Shown: piece after piece, positions 16,643 through 25,048 of the stretch
Position numbering within the stretch: the stretch's first letter is position 1
How the letters are laid out: each line of letters opens with the position of its first letter
Assembly: GCF_000716595.1 (NCBI RefSeq)
Contig: NZ_JNXC01000006.1
Location: 1-64,000 of the forward strand
DNA length: 64,000 nt
From: Saccharothrix sp. NRRL B-16314
GTDB lineage: Bacteria > Actinomycetota > Actinomycetes > Mycobacteriales > Pseudonocardiaceae
Direction: 5' to 3'
The notes under the pieces: generated by a model
What the model was told of the DNA's origin: nothing
Databases searched by the model: none
The model's input: the letters and a program-made list of their open reading frames with translations, nothing else
Position numbers and translations under genes: made by a program

Positions 16643-18648
16643 AGCGGCGGACGTTCCTGGGTGGTGTGCTGGTCGTGTCGGCGCCGATCGCACTGCCGGC
16701 TTCGGCCGAAGCGGCCGGGGAGTTCGCGCCGAACGTGTTCGTGCGGCTGGACGACCGCGGTCGGATCACCACGACCGTGCCGACACCGGACTGCGGGCAG
16801 GGCGTGCGGACGATCGTCGGCTTGCTGGTCGCCGAGGAGCTGGCGGTCGGGCCGGGCGACGTCCGGTTGGAGCAGGCACCCGGCGACGCGCAGCGGTTCG
16901 GCTGGCAGGGCGTCGGCAACTCGTACTCCGCCCGGCACCTCACCGGACCGATCCGCACGGCTGCCGCCACCGCGCGGTGCCTGTTGGTCGCGGCGGCGGC
17001 CGGGCGGTGGGGTGTGCCCGTCGCGGAGTGCACGGCGCGCGACGGCGTGGTCCGCCACGGGCGTCGGGCGGTGCGGTACCGGAACCTGGTGCGGGACGCG
17101 GCGGCGCTGGACCCGGCGACCGTGCCGGTGGCGCTGACCCCGCGCGAGAACTGGCGGCTACTTGGCCGTACCGGCGCCGGCCGGGTGGACGCGAAGGCGA
17201 TCGTGACCGGCAAGGCCCGGTACGGCATCGATACCCGTCCGGCGGGCACGCTGGTCGCCGTCGTCTCCCGTCCACAGTGGATCGGCGCGGTGGTCGACTC
17301 GGTGGACGACAGCGCGGCGCGCGCGGTGCCCGGGGTGGTGGCGGTGACGACGCTGGACCCGGCGACGTCCGGCCAGGGCGGGGTCGCGGTGATCGCGCGG
17401 TCGATGCCGGAGGCGCTGCGCGGGCGTGAGGCGCTGCGCGTGACCTGGCGCGGCGGCACGCCGGACGCGGACAGCCGGGTGTGGTCGGCCGAGTTGGAGT
17501 CCGCGTTGCCCGCCGTTCCGGCGGCGCCCGGACCGGTGTCGTTCGAGGCCGTCTACCGGCTGCCGTTGCTGGCGCACGCGCCGATGGAACCCACGAACGC
17601 CACCGCGCACCTGACCGCCGACGGACTCACCGTGTGGGTGCCGACGCAGGACCCCGGCGGACTGCGGAACGTCCTGGCCGGGCAGCTCGGGTTGGACCCG
17701 GCGCGTGTGCGGGTCGAGGTGACGCTGGCCGGCGGCGCGTTCGGCGGGCGGGGCGACCCGGCCCCGGTGTTGGAGGCGGTCGCCTGTTCCAGGGTCGCGG
17801 GCGCACCCGTGAGCGTGATGTGGACCCGGGACGACGACATGCGGCACGACGCGTACCGGCCGATGTCCGTGCACCGGCTGTCCGCCGTGGTGGACGGCGC
17901 CGGTGTGCCGACGTGGCGGGCGCACGGGATCGCGACCTGGCCGCTGACCCTGCTGCCGTTCTTCGACAACCCGGAGGTCGTCAAGGCCAACGGCGACCAC
18001 TTCCCGTACGCGGTGCCGGGCAAGGTGGACGTGGTCCTGCGGCCCGCGCCGGTGCGCACCGGCTTCTGGCGCGCGGTCTACGCGGGGCACTTCCAGTACG
18101 CCGAGGAGAACTTCCTCAGCGCCTTGGCCCGACGCGCCGGGCTCGACCAGGTGGACCTGCGGCGTCGACTGCTGCCCGCCGACTCGCGGCTGCGTCGGGT
18201 GCTGGACGCGGCGGCGGCGCGGGCCGGTGCGGTGCGGTCGGGCTTCACCCGCGGGGTGGCGTGCCACGACGACTACGGGTCCGTCATCGCGGTGATCGCG
18301 GACAGCTCCGAGGGCCGGGTTCGCAAGGTGACGGCCGCCGTGGACGTCGGTCCGCCGCTGCACCTGTCGGGGGTGCGGGCGCAGGTCGAGGGCGCCGTGA
18401 TGGACGCGGTGTCGACGGTGTCGGGCGCGCAGATCACCGTGCGGGAGGGCCGGGTCGTGCAGTCGTCGTTCGCCGACTACGCGTGGGCGCGCATCGACCG
18501 CGCGCCGGACGTCGACGTGGTGATCGTGCCGTCGGACGCGCCGGTCGGCGGGCTGGGTGAACTGGCCTACCCGCCGGCGGCGGCAGCCATCGCGTCCGCC
18601 ACCGGGCAGACCGTCACCGGGATGCCGGTGGGCGTCGAGGTGGGCTGA
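16639..18648 (+). CDS. Isoquinoline 1-oxidoreductase-type molybdopterin large subunit, Tat-exported
   Basis: 669 aa. Starts MKRRTFLGGVLVVSAPIALPASAEA, a twin-arginine signal. The body is an aldehyde oxidase/xanthine dehydrogenase molybdopterin subunit with the insert of the Ior type: LLGRTGAGRVDAKAIVTGKARYGID, LAGGAFGGRGDP, GFWRAVYAGHFQYAEENFL, and the C-terminal PVGGLGELAYPP, whose Glu matches the catalytic one. It hydroxylates an N-heterocycle or oxidises an aldehyde outside the membrane; substrate unknown. No cytochrome c subunit or cofactor-maturation gene adjoins it. Confidence 0.88.
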   Translation: MKRRTFLGGVLVVSAPIALPASAEAAGEFAPNVFVRLDDRGRITTTVPTPDCGQGVRTIVGLLVAEELAVGPGDVRLEQAPGDAQRFGWQGVGNSYSARHLTGPIRTAAATARCLLVAAAAGRWGVPVAECTARDGVVRHGRRAVRYRNLVRDAAALDPATVPVALTPRENWRLLGRTGAGRVDAKAIVTGKARYGIDTRPAGTLVAVVSRPQWIGAVVDSVDDSAARAVPGVVAVTTLDPATSGQGGVAVIARSMPEALRGREALRVTWRGGTPDADSRVWSAELESALPAVPAAPGPVSFEAVYRLPLLAHAPMEPTNATAHLTADGLTVWVPTQDPGGLRNVLAGQLGLDPARVRVEVTLAGGAFGGRGDPAPVLEAVACSRVAGAPVSVMWTRDDDMRHDAYRPMSVHRLSAVVDGAGVPTWRAHGIATWPLTLLPFFDNPEVVKANGDHFPYAVPGKVDVVLRPAPVRTGFWRAVYAGHFQYAEENFLSALARRAGLDQVDLRRRLLPADSRLRRVLDAAAARAGAVRSGFTRGVACHDDYGSVIAVIADSSEGRVRKVTAAVDVGPPLHLSGVRAQVEGAVMDAVSTVSGAQITVREGRVVQSSFADYAWARIDRAPDVDVVIVPSDAPVGGLGELAYPPAAAAIASATGQTVTGMPVGVEVG

Positions 18649-18649
18649 C

Positions 18650-18724
18650 CGGAGATTGCACTGAGCCGAAATGCACTGACCCGAAGTGCGCTGAGCCGAG
18701 ATGGGCCGCGCCGAAATGCGCTGA
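18650..18724. repeat. Five 15-bp tandem repeats
   Basis: Five consecutive imperfect 15-bp units beginning at 18650, 18665, 18680, 18695 and 18710; the consensus is near GCCGAAATGCRCTGA. They fill nearly the whole gap between the molybdenum enzyme and the next gene. The 15-bp period keeps a reading frame, but no gene with start signal uses it. Confidence 0.8.
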
Positions 18725-18757
18725 CCTGTTCGGCGAGGCCCGAATACCCTGTCCGCC

Positions 18758-19459
18758 ATGGACCTCGTTGACCTCTGGCGACCGACCGGGCGGGCGGAAC
18801 TGGACCTGGTCGCGGCGTCGCAGTGGCGGTCGTGGCCGCCGCGACTGCCCGACCAGCCGATCTTCTACCCGGTGGCGAACCGCTGGTACGCCACCAAGAT
18901 CGCGCGCGAGTGGAACGTGCCCGCCAAGGGCGTCGGGTTCGTCACCCGGTTCAGCGTGCGGCGGGACTTCCTCGCCCGGTACCCCGTGCAACAGGCCGGT
19001 GGGCGTGAGGTGTTGGAGCACTGGGTGCCGGCCGAGGACCTGGACGAGTTCAACGCGAACATCGTCGGCGCGATCGTGTGCGAAGCCGAGTACCGGGGTC
19101 CGGTGGCGGACATCGAGTTCGACCGCGCGGAGGCCGAGCTGGGTCGTCCGCTGCCGGCGGCGTGGCGGCGTTACCTCCAGGGCGAGTCGTGGTTCCGCAG
19201 CGGGTGGTTGGGCGACCTCTTCGTCACCCTCTACACGCCGCTGGAGACGGTCGAGGCGAACGTGGCGGCGGCCCACCCCGGCATCGCGATCATCGGTGAC
19301 GACGGGTCCCGCGAACGCCTCGCCTTCGACCTGCGCCAGGACCCGACGCCGGTGTCGCTCGTGGACGTCACCAGCGCCGGGTGGTCCGACGCCCTGCCGT
19401 TGGCCCCGGACGCCGACGCGTTCGTCACGCGGTTGGAGTCCGGCGACATCTCCTGGTAG
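18758..19459 (+). CDS. SMI1/KNR4 (SUKH)-domain protein with an N-terminal extension domain
   Basis: 233 aa. The C-terminal half (ADIEFDRAEAELGRPLPAAWRRYLQGESWFRSG...DLFVTLYTPLETVEANVAAAHPGIAIIGDDGSRERLAFDLR) is a SUKH domain, used by many bacterial immunity proteins. The N-terminal about 110 residues (PIFYPVANRWYATKIAREWNVPAKGVGFVTRFSVRRDFLARYPVQ...EHWVPAEDLDEFNANIVG) form a second conserved-looking unit that I cannot name. No toxin gene is adjacent. Cytoplasmic; function unknown. Confidence 0.7.
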   Translation: MDLVDLWRPTGRAELDLVAASQWRSWPPRLPDQPIFYPVANRWYATKIAREWNVPAKGVGFVTRFSVRRDFLARYPVQQAGGREVLEHWVPAEDLDEFNANIVGAIVCEAEYRGPVADIEFDRAEAELGRPLPAAWRRYLQGESWFRSGWLGDLFVTLYTPLETVEANVAAAHPGIAIIGDDGSRERLAFDLRQDPTPVSLVDVTSAGWSDALPLAPDADAFVTRLESGDISW

Positions 19460-19479
19460 GGCAACGTGAACCGGGATGG

Positions 19480-20508
19480 TCAGACGTGCGTGGTCGTGGT
19501 CCGGCCGTCGAGCACGCCGCCCTCGGTCTCGGCGTCGGCTACCGCCGCTGCGGCTGCCGCGGCGGCGCGGGTCGCGTCCTCGGCCGCCTTCGCCGCAGCC
19601 TCCTCGGTGTCGGCGGAACCCCCGGTCGGCGCGATCTTCGGCAAGGCCTCGGTGAAGGCGCGGGAGACGCCTTGCAGCGCGGACGTGACCTCGCTCGGGA
19701 TCACCCAGAACGTGTTGCCGGGGCCCTGCGCCAACTGCGGCAGCGTCTGGAGGTACTGGTAGGCCAGCAGCTTGGGGTCGGGGTCGTTGCGGTGGATCGC
19801 CTGGAACACCTGGTCGATCGCCCGCGACTGGCCCTCCGCCTTGAGGATCTCGGCCGCCCGCTGGCCTTCCGCGCGCAGCACGGCCGCCTGCTTGTCACCT
19901 TCGGCGGTGAGGATCTGCGACTGGCGCTGGCCTTCGGCGTTGAGGATCGCCGCGCGCTTGTCGCGTTCGGCCCGCATCTGCTTCTCCATCGCGTCCTTGA
20001 TGGTGCGCGGCGGGTCGATCGCCTTGATCTCGACCCGGTTGACCCGCAGCCCCCACTTGCCGGTGGCGTCGTCGAGCACGCCGCGCAGCTGGCTGTTGAT
20101 CGTGTCGCGGGAGGTGAGCGTGCGCTCCAGGTCCATGGAGCCGACCACGTTGCGCAGGGTGGTGACGGTCAGCTGCTCGACGGCTTGGAGGTAGCTGGCG
20201 ATCTCGTAGAACGCCGCGCGCGGGTCGGTCACCTGGAAGTAGAGCACCGTGTCGATCTCCACCACGAGGTTGTCCTCGGTGATGACCGGCTGTGGCTGGA
20301 ACGAAACGACCTGCTCGCGCAGGTCGATGGCGGGGTGCACGCGGTCGATGAACGGGATGACGACGTTCAGCCCCGGCTGGAGGGTGCGCTGGAACCGGCC
20401 CAGCCGTTCGACGTTGCGGGCACGGGCCTGCGGCACGATCCGCACCGCCATCAGCACGATGGCGACCACGAACAGCGCGATGACGAGACCGGCGATCAAG
20501 GATTCCAC
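19480..20508 (-). CDS. SPFH/stomatin-like membrane protein (band 7 family)
   Basis: 342 aa. One N-terminal transmembrane segment (LIAGLVIALFVVAIVLMAVRIV), then the band 7 domain (VERLGRFQRTLQPGLNVVIPFIDRV...VSFQPQPVITEDNLVVEIDTVLYFQV), a long charged coiled coil (KQMRAERDKRAAILNAEGQRQSQILTAEGDKQAAVLRAEGQ) and an Ala-rich tail. Such proteins scaffold membrane microdomains. It follows the NfeD gene by 3 bp, the standard partner. Confidence 0.92.
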   Translation of the reverse strand: MESLIAGLVIALFVVAIVLMAVRIVPQARARNVERLGRFQRTLQPGLNVVIPFIDRVHPAIDLREQVVSFQPQPVITEDNLVVEIDTVLYFQVTDPRAAFYEIASYLQAVEQLTVTTLRNVVGSMDLERTLTSRDTINSQLRGVLDDATGKWGLRVNRVEIKAIDPPRTIKDAMEKQMRAERDKRAAILNAEGQRQSQILTAEGDKQAAVLRAEGQRAAEILKAEGQSRAIDQVFQAIHRNDPDPKLLAYQYLQTLPQLAQGPGNTFWVIPSEVTSALQGVSRAFTEALPKIAPTGGSADTEEAAAKAAEDATRAAAAAAAAVADAETEGGVLDGRTTTTHV

Positions 20509-20511
20509 GAG

Positions 20512-20943
20512 TCACTCCCCGGGGTAGACGAACGCGGTGCTGCCGCTGATCCGCATGACATCGACGGTGGTGCCCTCGGGGATCACGAGGCTGTCGTCGA
20601 ACGGCCGTGCCGTCCACTCCTCCCCCGCGATGCGCACCCGGCCCCCGTGCCGCGACACCTCGCTCACCACGTAGCCGGACTCGCCCACGATGGCGTCCAC
20701 GCCGAACCGCACGGTCTGCGGCTTGCGCAGGTGGTCACGGGCGAGCGGGCGGAGGAGTACGAGACCGAGGACCGACGCGACGGTGAACACCACGACCTGG
20801 ACCGGAGCGGGCAACCCGATCGCGGCCACCCCGGAGGTGATCAGCGCGGCCACGCCGAGGACGCCCAGCGCCGCCGTCAGCACGAGGAGTTCCGCCGCGC
20901 CCAGGAACAAGCCGAGCAGCAGCCACACCAGCCAACCGTCCAC
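20512..20943 (-). CDS. nfeD: NfeD-like membrane protein
   Basis: 143 aa. About three hydrophobic segments (WLVWLLLGLFLGAAELLVL, GVLGVAALITSGVAAIG, VVVFTVASVLGLVLL) followed by a C-terminal OB-fold (VGESGYVVSEVSRHGGRVRIAGEEWTARPFDDSLVIPEGTTVDVMRISGSTAFV). This is the short NfeD1b type without a protease domain. GTG start at 20943, 7 bp after GGAGGGA. Pairs with the downstream SPFH protein. Confidence 0.88.
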   Translation of the reverse strand: MDGWLVWLLLGLFLGAAELLVLTAALGVLGVAALITSGVAAIGLPAPVQVVVFTVASVLGLVLLRPLARDHLRKPQTVRFGVDAIVGESGYVVSEVSRHGGRVRIAGEEWTARPFDDSLVIPEGTTVDVMRISGSTAFVYPGE

Positions 20944-21152
20944 GGCGCACTCCCTCCGTGACACGTCGGCAGACCGACGTCACGCTTCGGGCCTACTGCC
21001 ATGCTCCTCGGCTGGTGGTGGCGCGGCAACGTGCCCACCCGGCCGACCCGACGACGGCTTCCTTGCCGGACACCGGCAACCAGGCCGGTCGGCTCGTGCG
21101 GAGGAACAACCGGCGGGGGTCGGGGCGGATGTGCGCCTCCTCGCCGCGCGGC

Positions 21153-21205
21153 GCACGCCGCACGCCGCACGCCGACGCGGCGACGCGGCGACGCGGCGAC
21201 GCGGC
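21153..21205. repeat. Adjacent 7-bp and 8-bp microsatellites
   Basis: Three perfect copies of GCACGCC (21153-21173) run directly into four perfect copies of GACGCGGC (21174-21205). Confidence 0.9.
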
Positions 21206-21289
21206 GACCGAGGTGAACCTGCGGGCGAGCGGCAAGGGGCCAGGATCGCGGCGTCCCCAGGGCAGTGCACGGGCTCGCGGGTTGTGGCT

Positions 21290-21363
21290 GACCGCCATCG
21301 GCGTCCAGCGCACGGGCACGCGGGTGTGACGGACCGCCATCGGCGTCCAGCGCACGGGCACGC
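21290..21363. repeat. 42-bp-period direct repeat
   Basis: A 32-bp block (21290-21321, beginning GACCGCCATCGGCGTCC) is repeated exactly at 21332-21363; a degraded third copy seems to start near 21375. Confidence 0.9.
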
Positions 21364-21410
21364 CGGGTGTGGTGGAGCGCCGTCGGCGTGTTCGACCACG
21401 CCGGTGTCGA

Positions 21411-23348
21411 TTACCCGGTCGGCAGGTCGGTCGTGGTCGAGGTGGTGTCGGGCCAGTGGACCGTGACGGCTTCCCGGGTCAGCAGGACGGTCGGGGCGGT
21501 GCTCGGCCGGCCGCCCGCGTCGAGGCCGATCGCCACGGCCGTCCACCTGCCCGGCGTCACCTCCCCGGCAGCCCACGGGGTGGCGGTGTTCGGGCCGAAC
21601 GGGCTCGCGTCGCGCTCGGTGTGGACGCCGATCCGGTCAAGGCCGGGGCCGGTGCACAGGACCGAGCGGAGCGCTCCCGCCCGCGCCTCGGCCCGACCCG
21701 GTCCGGTGGTCACCGTGGGGTCACCGGCCAACGGCCAGCCGCCGACGCGGAGCGCGGTCGCCTCCCGCAAGGCGTCCGGGGAGTCGGGCAGGGCGTCCAC
21801 GCGGACGCACCTCACTTCCCACGGCCCACGCAGGACCGACACGGTGGTGACGAGGGCGACGTCCCGTGCCACGCCCTGACGTCCCGAGCCGTGGTCGCGT
21901 TGGCCCGGTTCCGGTTCGAGCCAGTGGACGCGGGCGACGGAGGCGCCGACGACGGCGTCGCCCACCTGCTCCACCGACAGCGTCCGCATGCCCGCGCGGT
22001 GGGTGGCGGCGCCCGCCGCGTCCAGCAGGACCACCGACTGGTCCAACGGCGACGTCCACGCCCGTTCCGACAGCAGCGGCGCGGTGGCGGTCGAGTACGC
22101 CAGGCGGGTGTACAAGGGCGAGTCGCCGACCTGCGCCCCGACGACGGCGTGGTCGGTGCCGTGGTTGACGACCCGGACCAGACCGTCGGCGCGGGTGGAC
22201 GAGATCAGCCAACCGGGTCGGGGCGCGATCCACGTCGAATCCGCCCGTTCCACCGGCAAGGGCTCCTCGGCAGCCGTCCACGCGGGATGGTCGGCGGGGA
22301 GCGCCAGGCCGAGCATCCCCTTCGCGGCCCAGTACGGCGACGACGGTCCGGAGTACGCCTGCGCCAGCGTGCGCCACTCGTCGTACCAGCCGATGGTCAG
22401 CAAGCCGCGTTCGTCGGGCGCGCCGCGGTCGGCGAAGTGCCCCACCATCCCGGACGCCGCCCGACGCAACAGGCCCGGCGAGGTCGACGTGACACCGGCC
22501 ATCGCACCCACCCACAGGGGTGCCGCCGCCGCGAACCGGTAGATCAGGCTCCGGCCCTGCACCAGCGGTGCGCCGTCACCGCCGATCAGGCGCACGTAGT
22601 CCACCAGGAAGCGGTCGAGCCGGGACACGTCGAGCGGAGTCCGGTCCCCGGCGAGGTCCGCGGCACCGCGCATCCGCGCCCACAGCACCGGGTACAGGTG
22701 CAGCGCCCAACCGCCGTAGTGGTCGAACGACCGCTCGTCGCCGTCCGCGAACCACCCGTCGCCCCGGTAGAACGAGTCGTGCGCCGCCAGGTCGGACGCG
22801 ATGTCGTCGGTCCGCCACGGCCCGCCGACCGACCTCAGGAACGTCTCCACCACGATGCGGAACCACACCCAGTTGCACCGCGGGTAGGTGTCGTCGCCGA
22901 CCACGGCCGACAGGTAGTCGACCACCCGGTCGCGCACGGAGTCCGTCAGCCGGTCCCACAGCCAAGGCCGCGTCAGGTCCAGGACCAACGCGATCGACGC
23001 CGCCTCGACCTTGGCCTGCGCGTGCTCCTCGGGGCGCGGCCAGCGCTCGGGCGACGCCGGGTCCGTGCCCGTGTCCAAGCCCTTCGCGTACCACTCGGCC
23101 AAGCCCAGCGGGTCGCGGCCGTCCTCGCCCGCGAGCCGGAAACCCGCGACCAGGAACGTGCGGGCGAACCCCTCCAGGCCGTCGACCGCCGTGCCGTAAC
23201 CACCGGGCGGGCCGGGCGGCGTGATCCGGGCGTGGCCCGGTGAGGCGTACGGGCGGACGGCGAGCAGCATCCGGTCGGCCAGCGAGGCCCACCTGTCCCG
23301 ATCCCAGCCGGTGATCGACTCCGCCGTCAACGCCTCAGGTCGGGTCAC
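21411..23348 (-). CDS. DUF2264 family protein (probable polysaccharide-degradation enzyme)
   Basis: 645 aa. The N-terminal alpha/alpha-barrel half reads GWDRDRWASLADRMLLAVRPYASPGHARITPPG...YGTAVDGLEGFARTFLVAGFRL, NWVWFRIVVETFLR, GWFADGDERSFDHYGGWALHLYP, and the C-terminal half is beta-rich. This is the DUF2264 pattern; members sit in polysaccharide utilisation loci, and the fold resembles unsaturated glucuronyl/heparinase II-like enzymes. No signal peptide, so it acts inside the cell. GTG start with AAAGGA 6 bp upstream. Two operator-like sites upstream match the one at the GH30/regulator promoter, suggesting joint control. Confidence 0.75.
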   Translation of the reverse strand: MTRPEALTAESITGWDRDRWASLADRMLLAVRPYASPGHARITPPGPPGGYGTAVDGLEGFARTFLVAGFRLAGEDGRDPLGLAEWYAKGLDTGTDPASPERWPRPEEHAQAKVEAASIALVLDLTRPWLWDRLTDSVRDRVVDYLSAVVGDDTYPRCNWVWFRIVVETFLRSVGGPWRTDDIASDLAAHDSFYRGDGWFADGDERSFDHYGGWALHLYPVLWARMRGAADLAGDRTPLDVSRLDRFLVDYVRLIGGDGAPLVQGRSLIYRFAAAAPLWVGAMAGVTSTSPGLLRRAASGMVGHFADRGAPDERGLLTIGWYDEWRTLAQAYSGPSSPYWAAKGMLGLALPADHPAWTAAEEPLPVERADSTWIAPRPGWLISSTRADGLVRVVNHGTDHAVVGAQVGDSPLYTRLAYSTATAPLLSERAWTSPLDQSVVLLDAAGAATHRAGMRTLSVEQVGDAVVGASVARVHWLEPEPGQRDHGSGRQGVARDVALVTTVSVLRGPWEVRCVRVDALPDSPDALREATALRVGGWPLAGDPTVTTGPGRAEARAGALRSVLCTGPGLDRIGVHTERDASPFGPNTATPWAAGEVTPGRWTAVAIGLDAGGRPSTAPTVLLTREAVTVHWPDTTSTTTDLPTG

Positions 23349-23386
23349 GCGGAGTCCTTTGCGGCCGGAACGACAGGGACAATGGA

Positions 23387-23403
23387 CCGATCATCTGCGA
23401 TCG
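23387..23403 (-). promoter_or_regulatory. Operator-like site 1 upstream of DUF2264
   Basis: On the minus strand reads CGATCGCAGATGATCGG, matching CGATC-N7-GATCGG of the site at 14947-14963. Confidence 0.5.
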
Positions 23404-23440
23404 TCATTTACCCCGTCAAGCCCTCAGAGCCGGTCAGGTT

Positions 23441-23457
23441 CGATCAAATGCGATCAG
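23441..23457 (+). promoter_or_regulatory. Operator-like site 2 upstream of DUF2264
   Basis: CGATCAAATGCGATCAG, identical at 14 of 17 positions to CGATCAAAGTCGATCGG at 14947-14963. Centre-to-centre distance from site 1 is 54 bp, about five helical turns. Confidence 0.55.
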
Positions 23458-23462
23458 ACCTG

Positions 23463-24911
23463 TCACTCCGGGCTCTCGGCCTTCCCGCCGCGGACCATGA
23501 ACGCACCGACCACCGCCACCACGGACAGGATCGCCGCCATCAGGAACGCGGTGCGCAACCCGCCCACCTCGGCGACCACCGCCGACTCACCGGACGCGGC
23601 CAGCCCCGCCGCACGCGCGCTCATCACGCTCACCAGCAACGCCACCCCGGCCGCCGCGGCGAGTTGCTGGGTCGTGCTGAAGATGGCGCTGCCGTGGGCG
23701 TACAGCCGCGCCGGCAACGCGCCCAGACCGGCGGTGAACAGCGGCGTGAACGAGAACGCCAGCCCCACGCTCAGCACCAGGTGGAACACGAGCACCAGCG
23801 CGGTGGGCGTCGAGGCGTCGAACGTGGTCGCGAACCACAGCGGCGCGCTGGTGGCGATCGTGCCGACGACGAGCAGGATGCGCGGCCCGACCCGGTCGTA
23901 GAGCCGGCCGACGACCGGCGACAGCAGGCCCATCAGCAGACCGCCGGGCAGCAGCAGGAGGCCCGTGGCGAGCGGGTCGAGGCGGAGGACGTTCTGGGTG
24001 TAGAGCGGCAGGATCGTGACGGCGCCCAGGAGCAGCGCCATCAGGACCACCATCAGCGCGCTGGCCAGCGTGAACGTGCGGAACGCGAACGTGCGGAGGT
24101 CCAGCAGCGCGCGCTCGTGGCGCTGGAGCGAGACCTGCCGCAGCACGAACGCAGTGATGCCCAGCACGCCCACCGCGAGCGCCGACCACATACCGGTACC
24201 GGCGCCGGCGTGCCCGATGTTCGACAGGCCGTAGACCAACCCGCCGAAACCGAACACCGACAGCACCACCGACAGCACGTCGATCGGCGCGCTGCTCGCC
24301 TCGCCGATGCGGGTCACCCAGCGCAGGCCGAGCACCAGCGCGGCCACCGAGATCGGCAGCACCACCCAGAACATGGCCCGCCAGCCGAACTGGTTCAGCA
24401 CCACGCCGGACACCGTCGGCCCGATGGCGGGCGCCACGGAGATGACGATCGAGATGTTGCCCATCACGGCGCCGCGGCGGGCCGCCGGCACCAGCGTCAT
24501 CACGGTCGTCATCAGCAGCGGGAGCATGATCGCGGTGCCGGTCGCCTGGATGACGCGGGCCGTGAGCAGCACCTCGAAGCCCGGTGCCAGCGCCGCGAGC
24601 AGGGTGCCCGCGCTGAACAGGCTCATCGCCAGGCCGTACAGCACCCGCGTCGGCACCCGCTGGATCAGGTAGCCGGTGATCGGGATGACCACCGACATCG
24701 TCAGCAGGAAGCCCGCGGTGAGCCACTGGCCCACGGCCGCCGTCACCTGGAGGTCCACCAGCAGCACGGGGAGCGCGACGCCCATGATCGTCTCGTTCAG
24801 GATGACCACGAAAGTCGCCACGAGCAGCACGCCGATCACGGCGCGGTCGCTGTGGCTGAGCCCGGGTGCCGACGTCTCGACGTCGGACTCGGACACACGT
24901 GCGGCAGTCAC
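23463..24911 (-). CDS. MFS multidrug transporter, DHA2 (14-TMS, EmrB/QacA) type
   Basis: 482 aa. Hydrophobic throughout with motif C-like and DHA2 hallmarks: VVILNETIMGVALPVLLVDLQVTAAVGQWLTAGFLLTMSVVIPITGYLIQR (TMS1-2 region), ARVIQATGTAIMLPLLMTTVM, RRGAVMGNISIVISVAPAIGPTVSGVV. Proton-coupled drug export. GTG start at 24911, with CTGGGGG 6 bp upstream. It lies just downstream of the ABC exporter operon, same strand, 137 bp apart, so it may be a second efflux route for the cluster's product. Confidence 0.88.
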   Translation of the reverse strand: MTAARVSESDVETSAPGLSHSDRAVIGVLLVATFVVILNETIMGVALPVLLVDLQVTAAVGQWLTAGFLLTMSVVIPITGYLIQRVPTRVLYGLAMSLFSAGTLLAALAPGFEVLLTARVIQATGTAIMLPLLMTTVMTLVPAARRGAVMGNISIVISVAPAIGPTVSGVVLNQFGWRAMFWVVLPISVAALVLGLRWVTRIGEASSAPIDVLSVVLSVFGFGGLVYGLSNIGHAGAGTGMWSALAVGVLGITAFVLRQVSLQRHERALLDLRTFAFRTFTLASALMVVLMALLLGAVTILPLYTQNVLRLDPLATGLLLLPGGLLMGLLSPVVGRLYDRVGPRILLVVGTIATSAPLWFATTFDASTPTALVLVFHLVLSVGLAFSFTPLFTAGLGALPARLYAHGSAIFSTTQQLAAAAGVALLVSVMSARAAGLAASGESAVVAEVGGLRTAFLMAAILSVVAVVGAFMVRGGKAESPE

Positions 24912-25048
24912 GCAATACCCCCAGGGCGAACAAGTACGGAATTGGGCAACGGCGCCCTGATCGCCGTCAACACTACCTGCGGGGATCCGCGGGCCCGTAC
25001 TCATTTCCGCTTCGGGCGCACCCGGGAACAGGCTGCCCGAGTGCGGGG

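Larger units (their letters stand above)
20944..21410. other. 467-bp gene-free spacer with tandem repeats
   Basis: Separates NfeD's start from the 3' end of the DUF2264 gene. It should carry the nfeD promoter near its left end. Its centre holds GC-only tandem repeats (21153-21205) and a 42-bp-period repeat (21290-21363). No gene supported. Confidence 0.6.

Noticed and set aside
18614..19276. Minus-strand pentapeptide-repeat protein over the 15-bp repeats.
   Set aside because: It is antisense to a better-supported SUKH gene and has no start signal; only five units are repeat-like.
19381..20961. Long plus-strand open frame over the SPFH/NfeD genes.
   Set aside because: Shadow of the real minus-strand genes: His/Asp/Arg-rich and without any domain.
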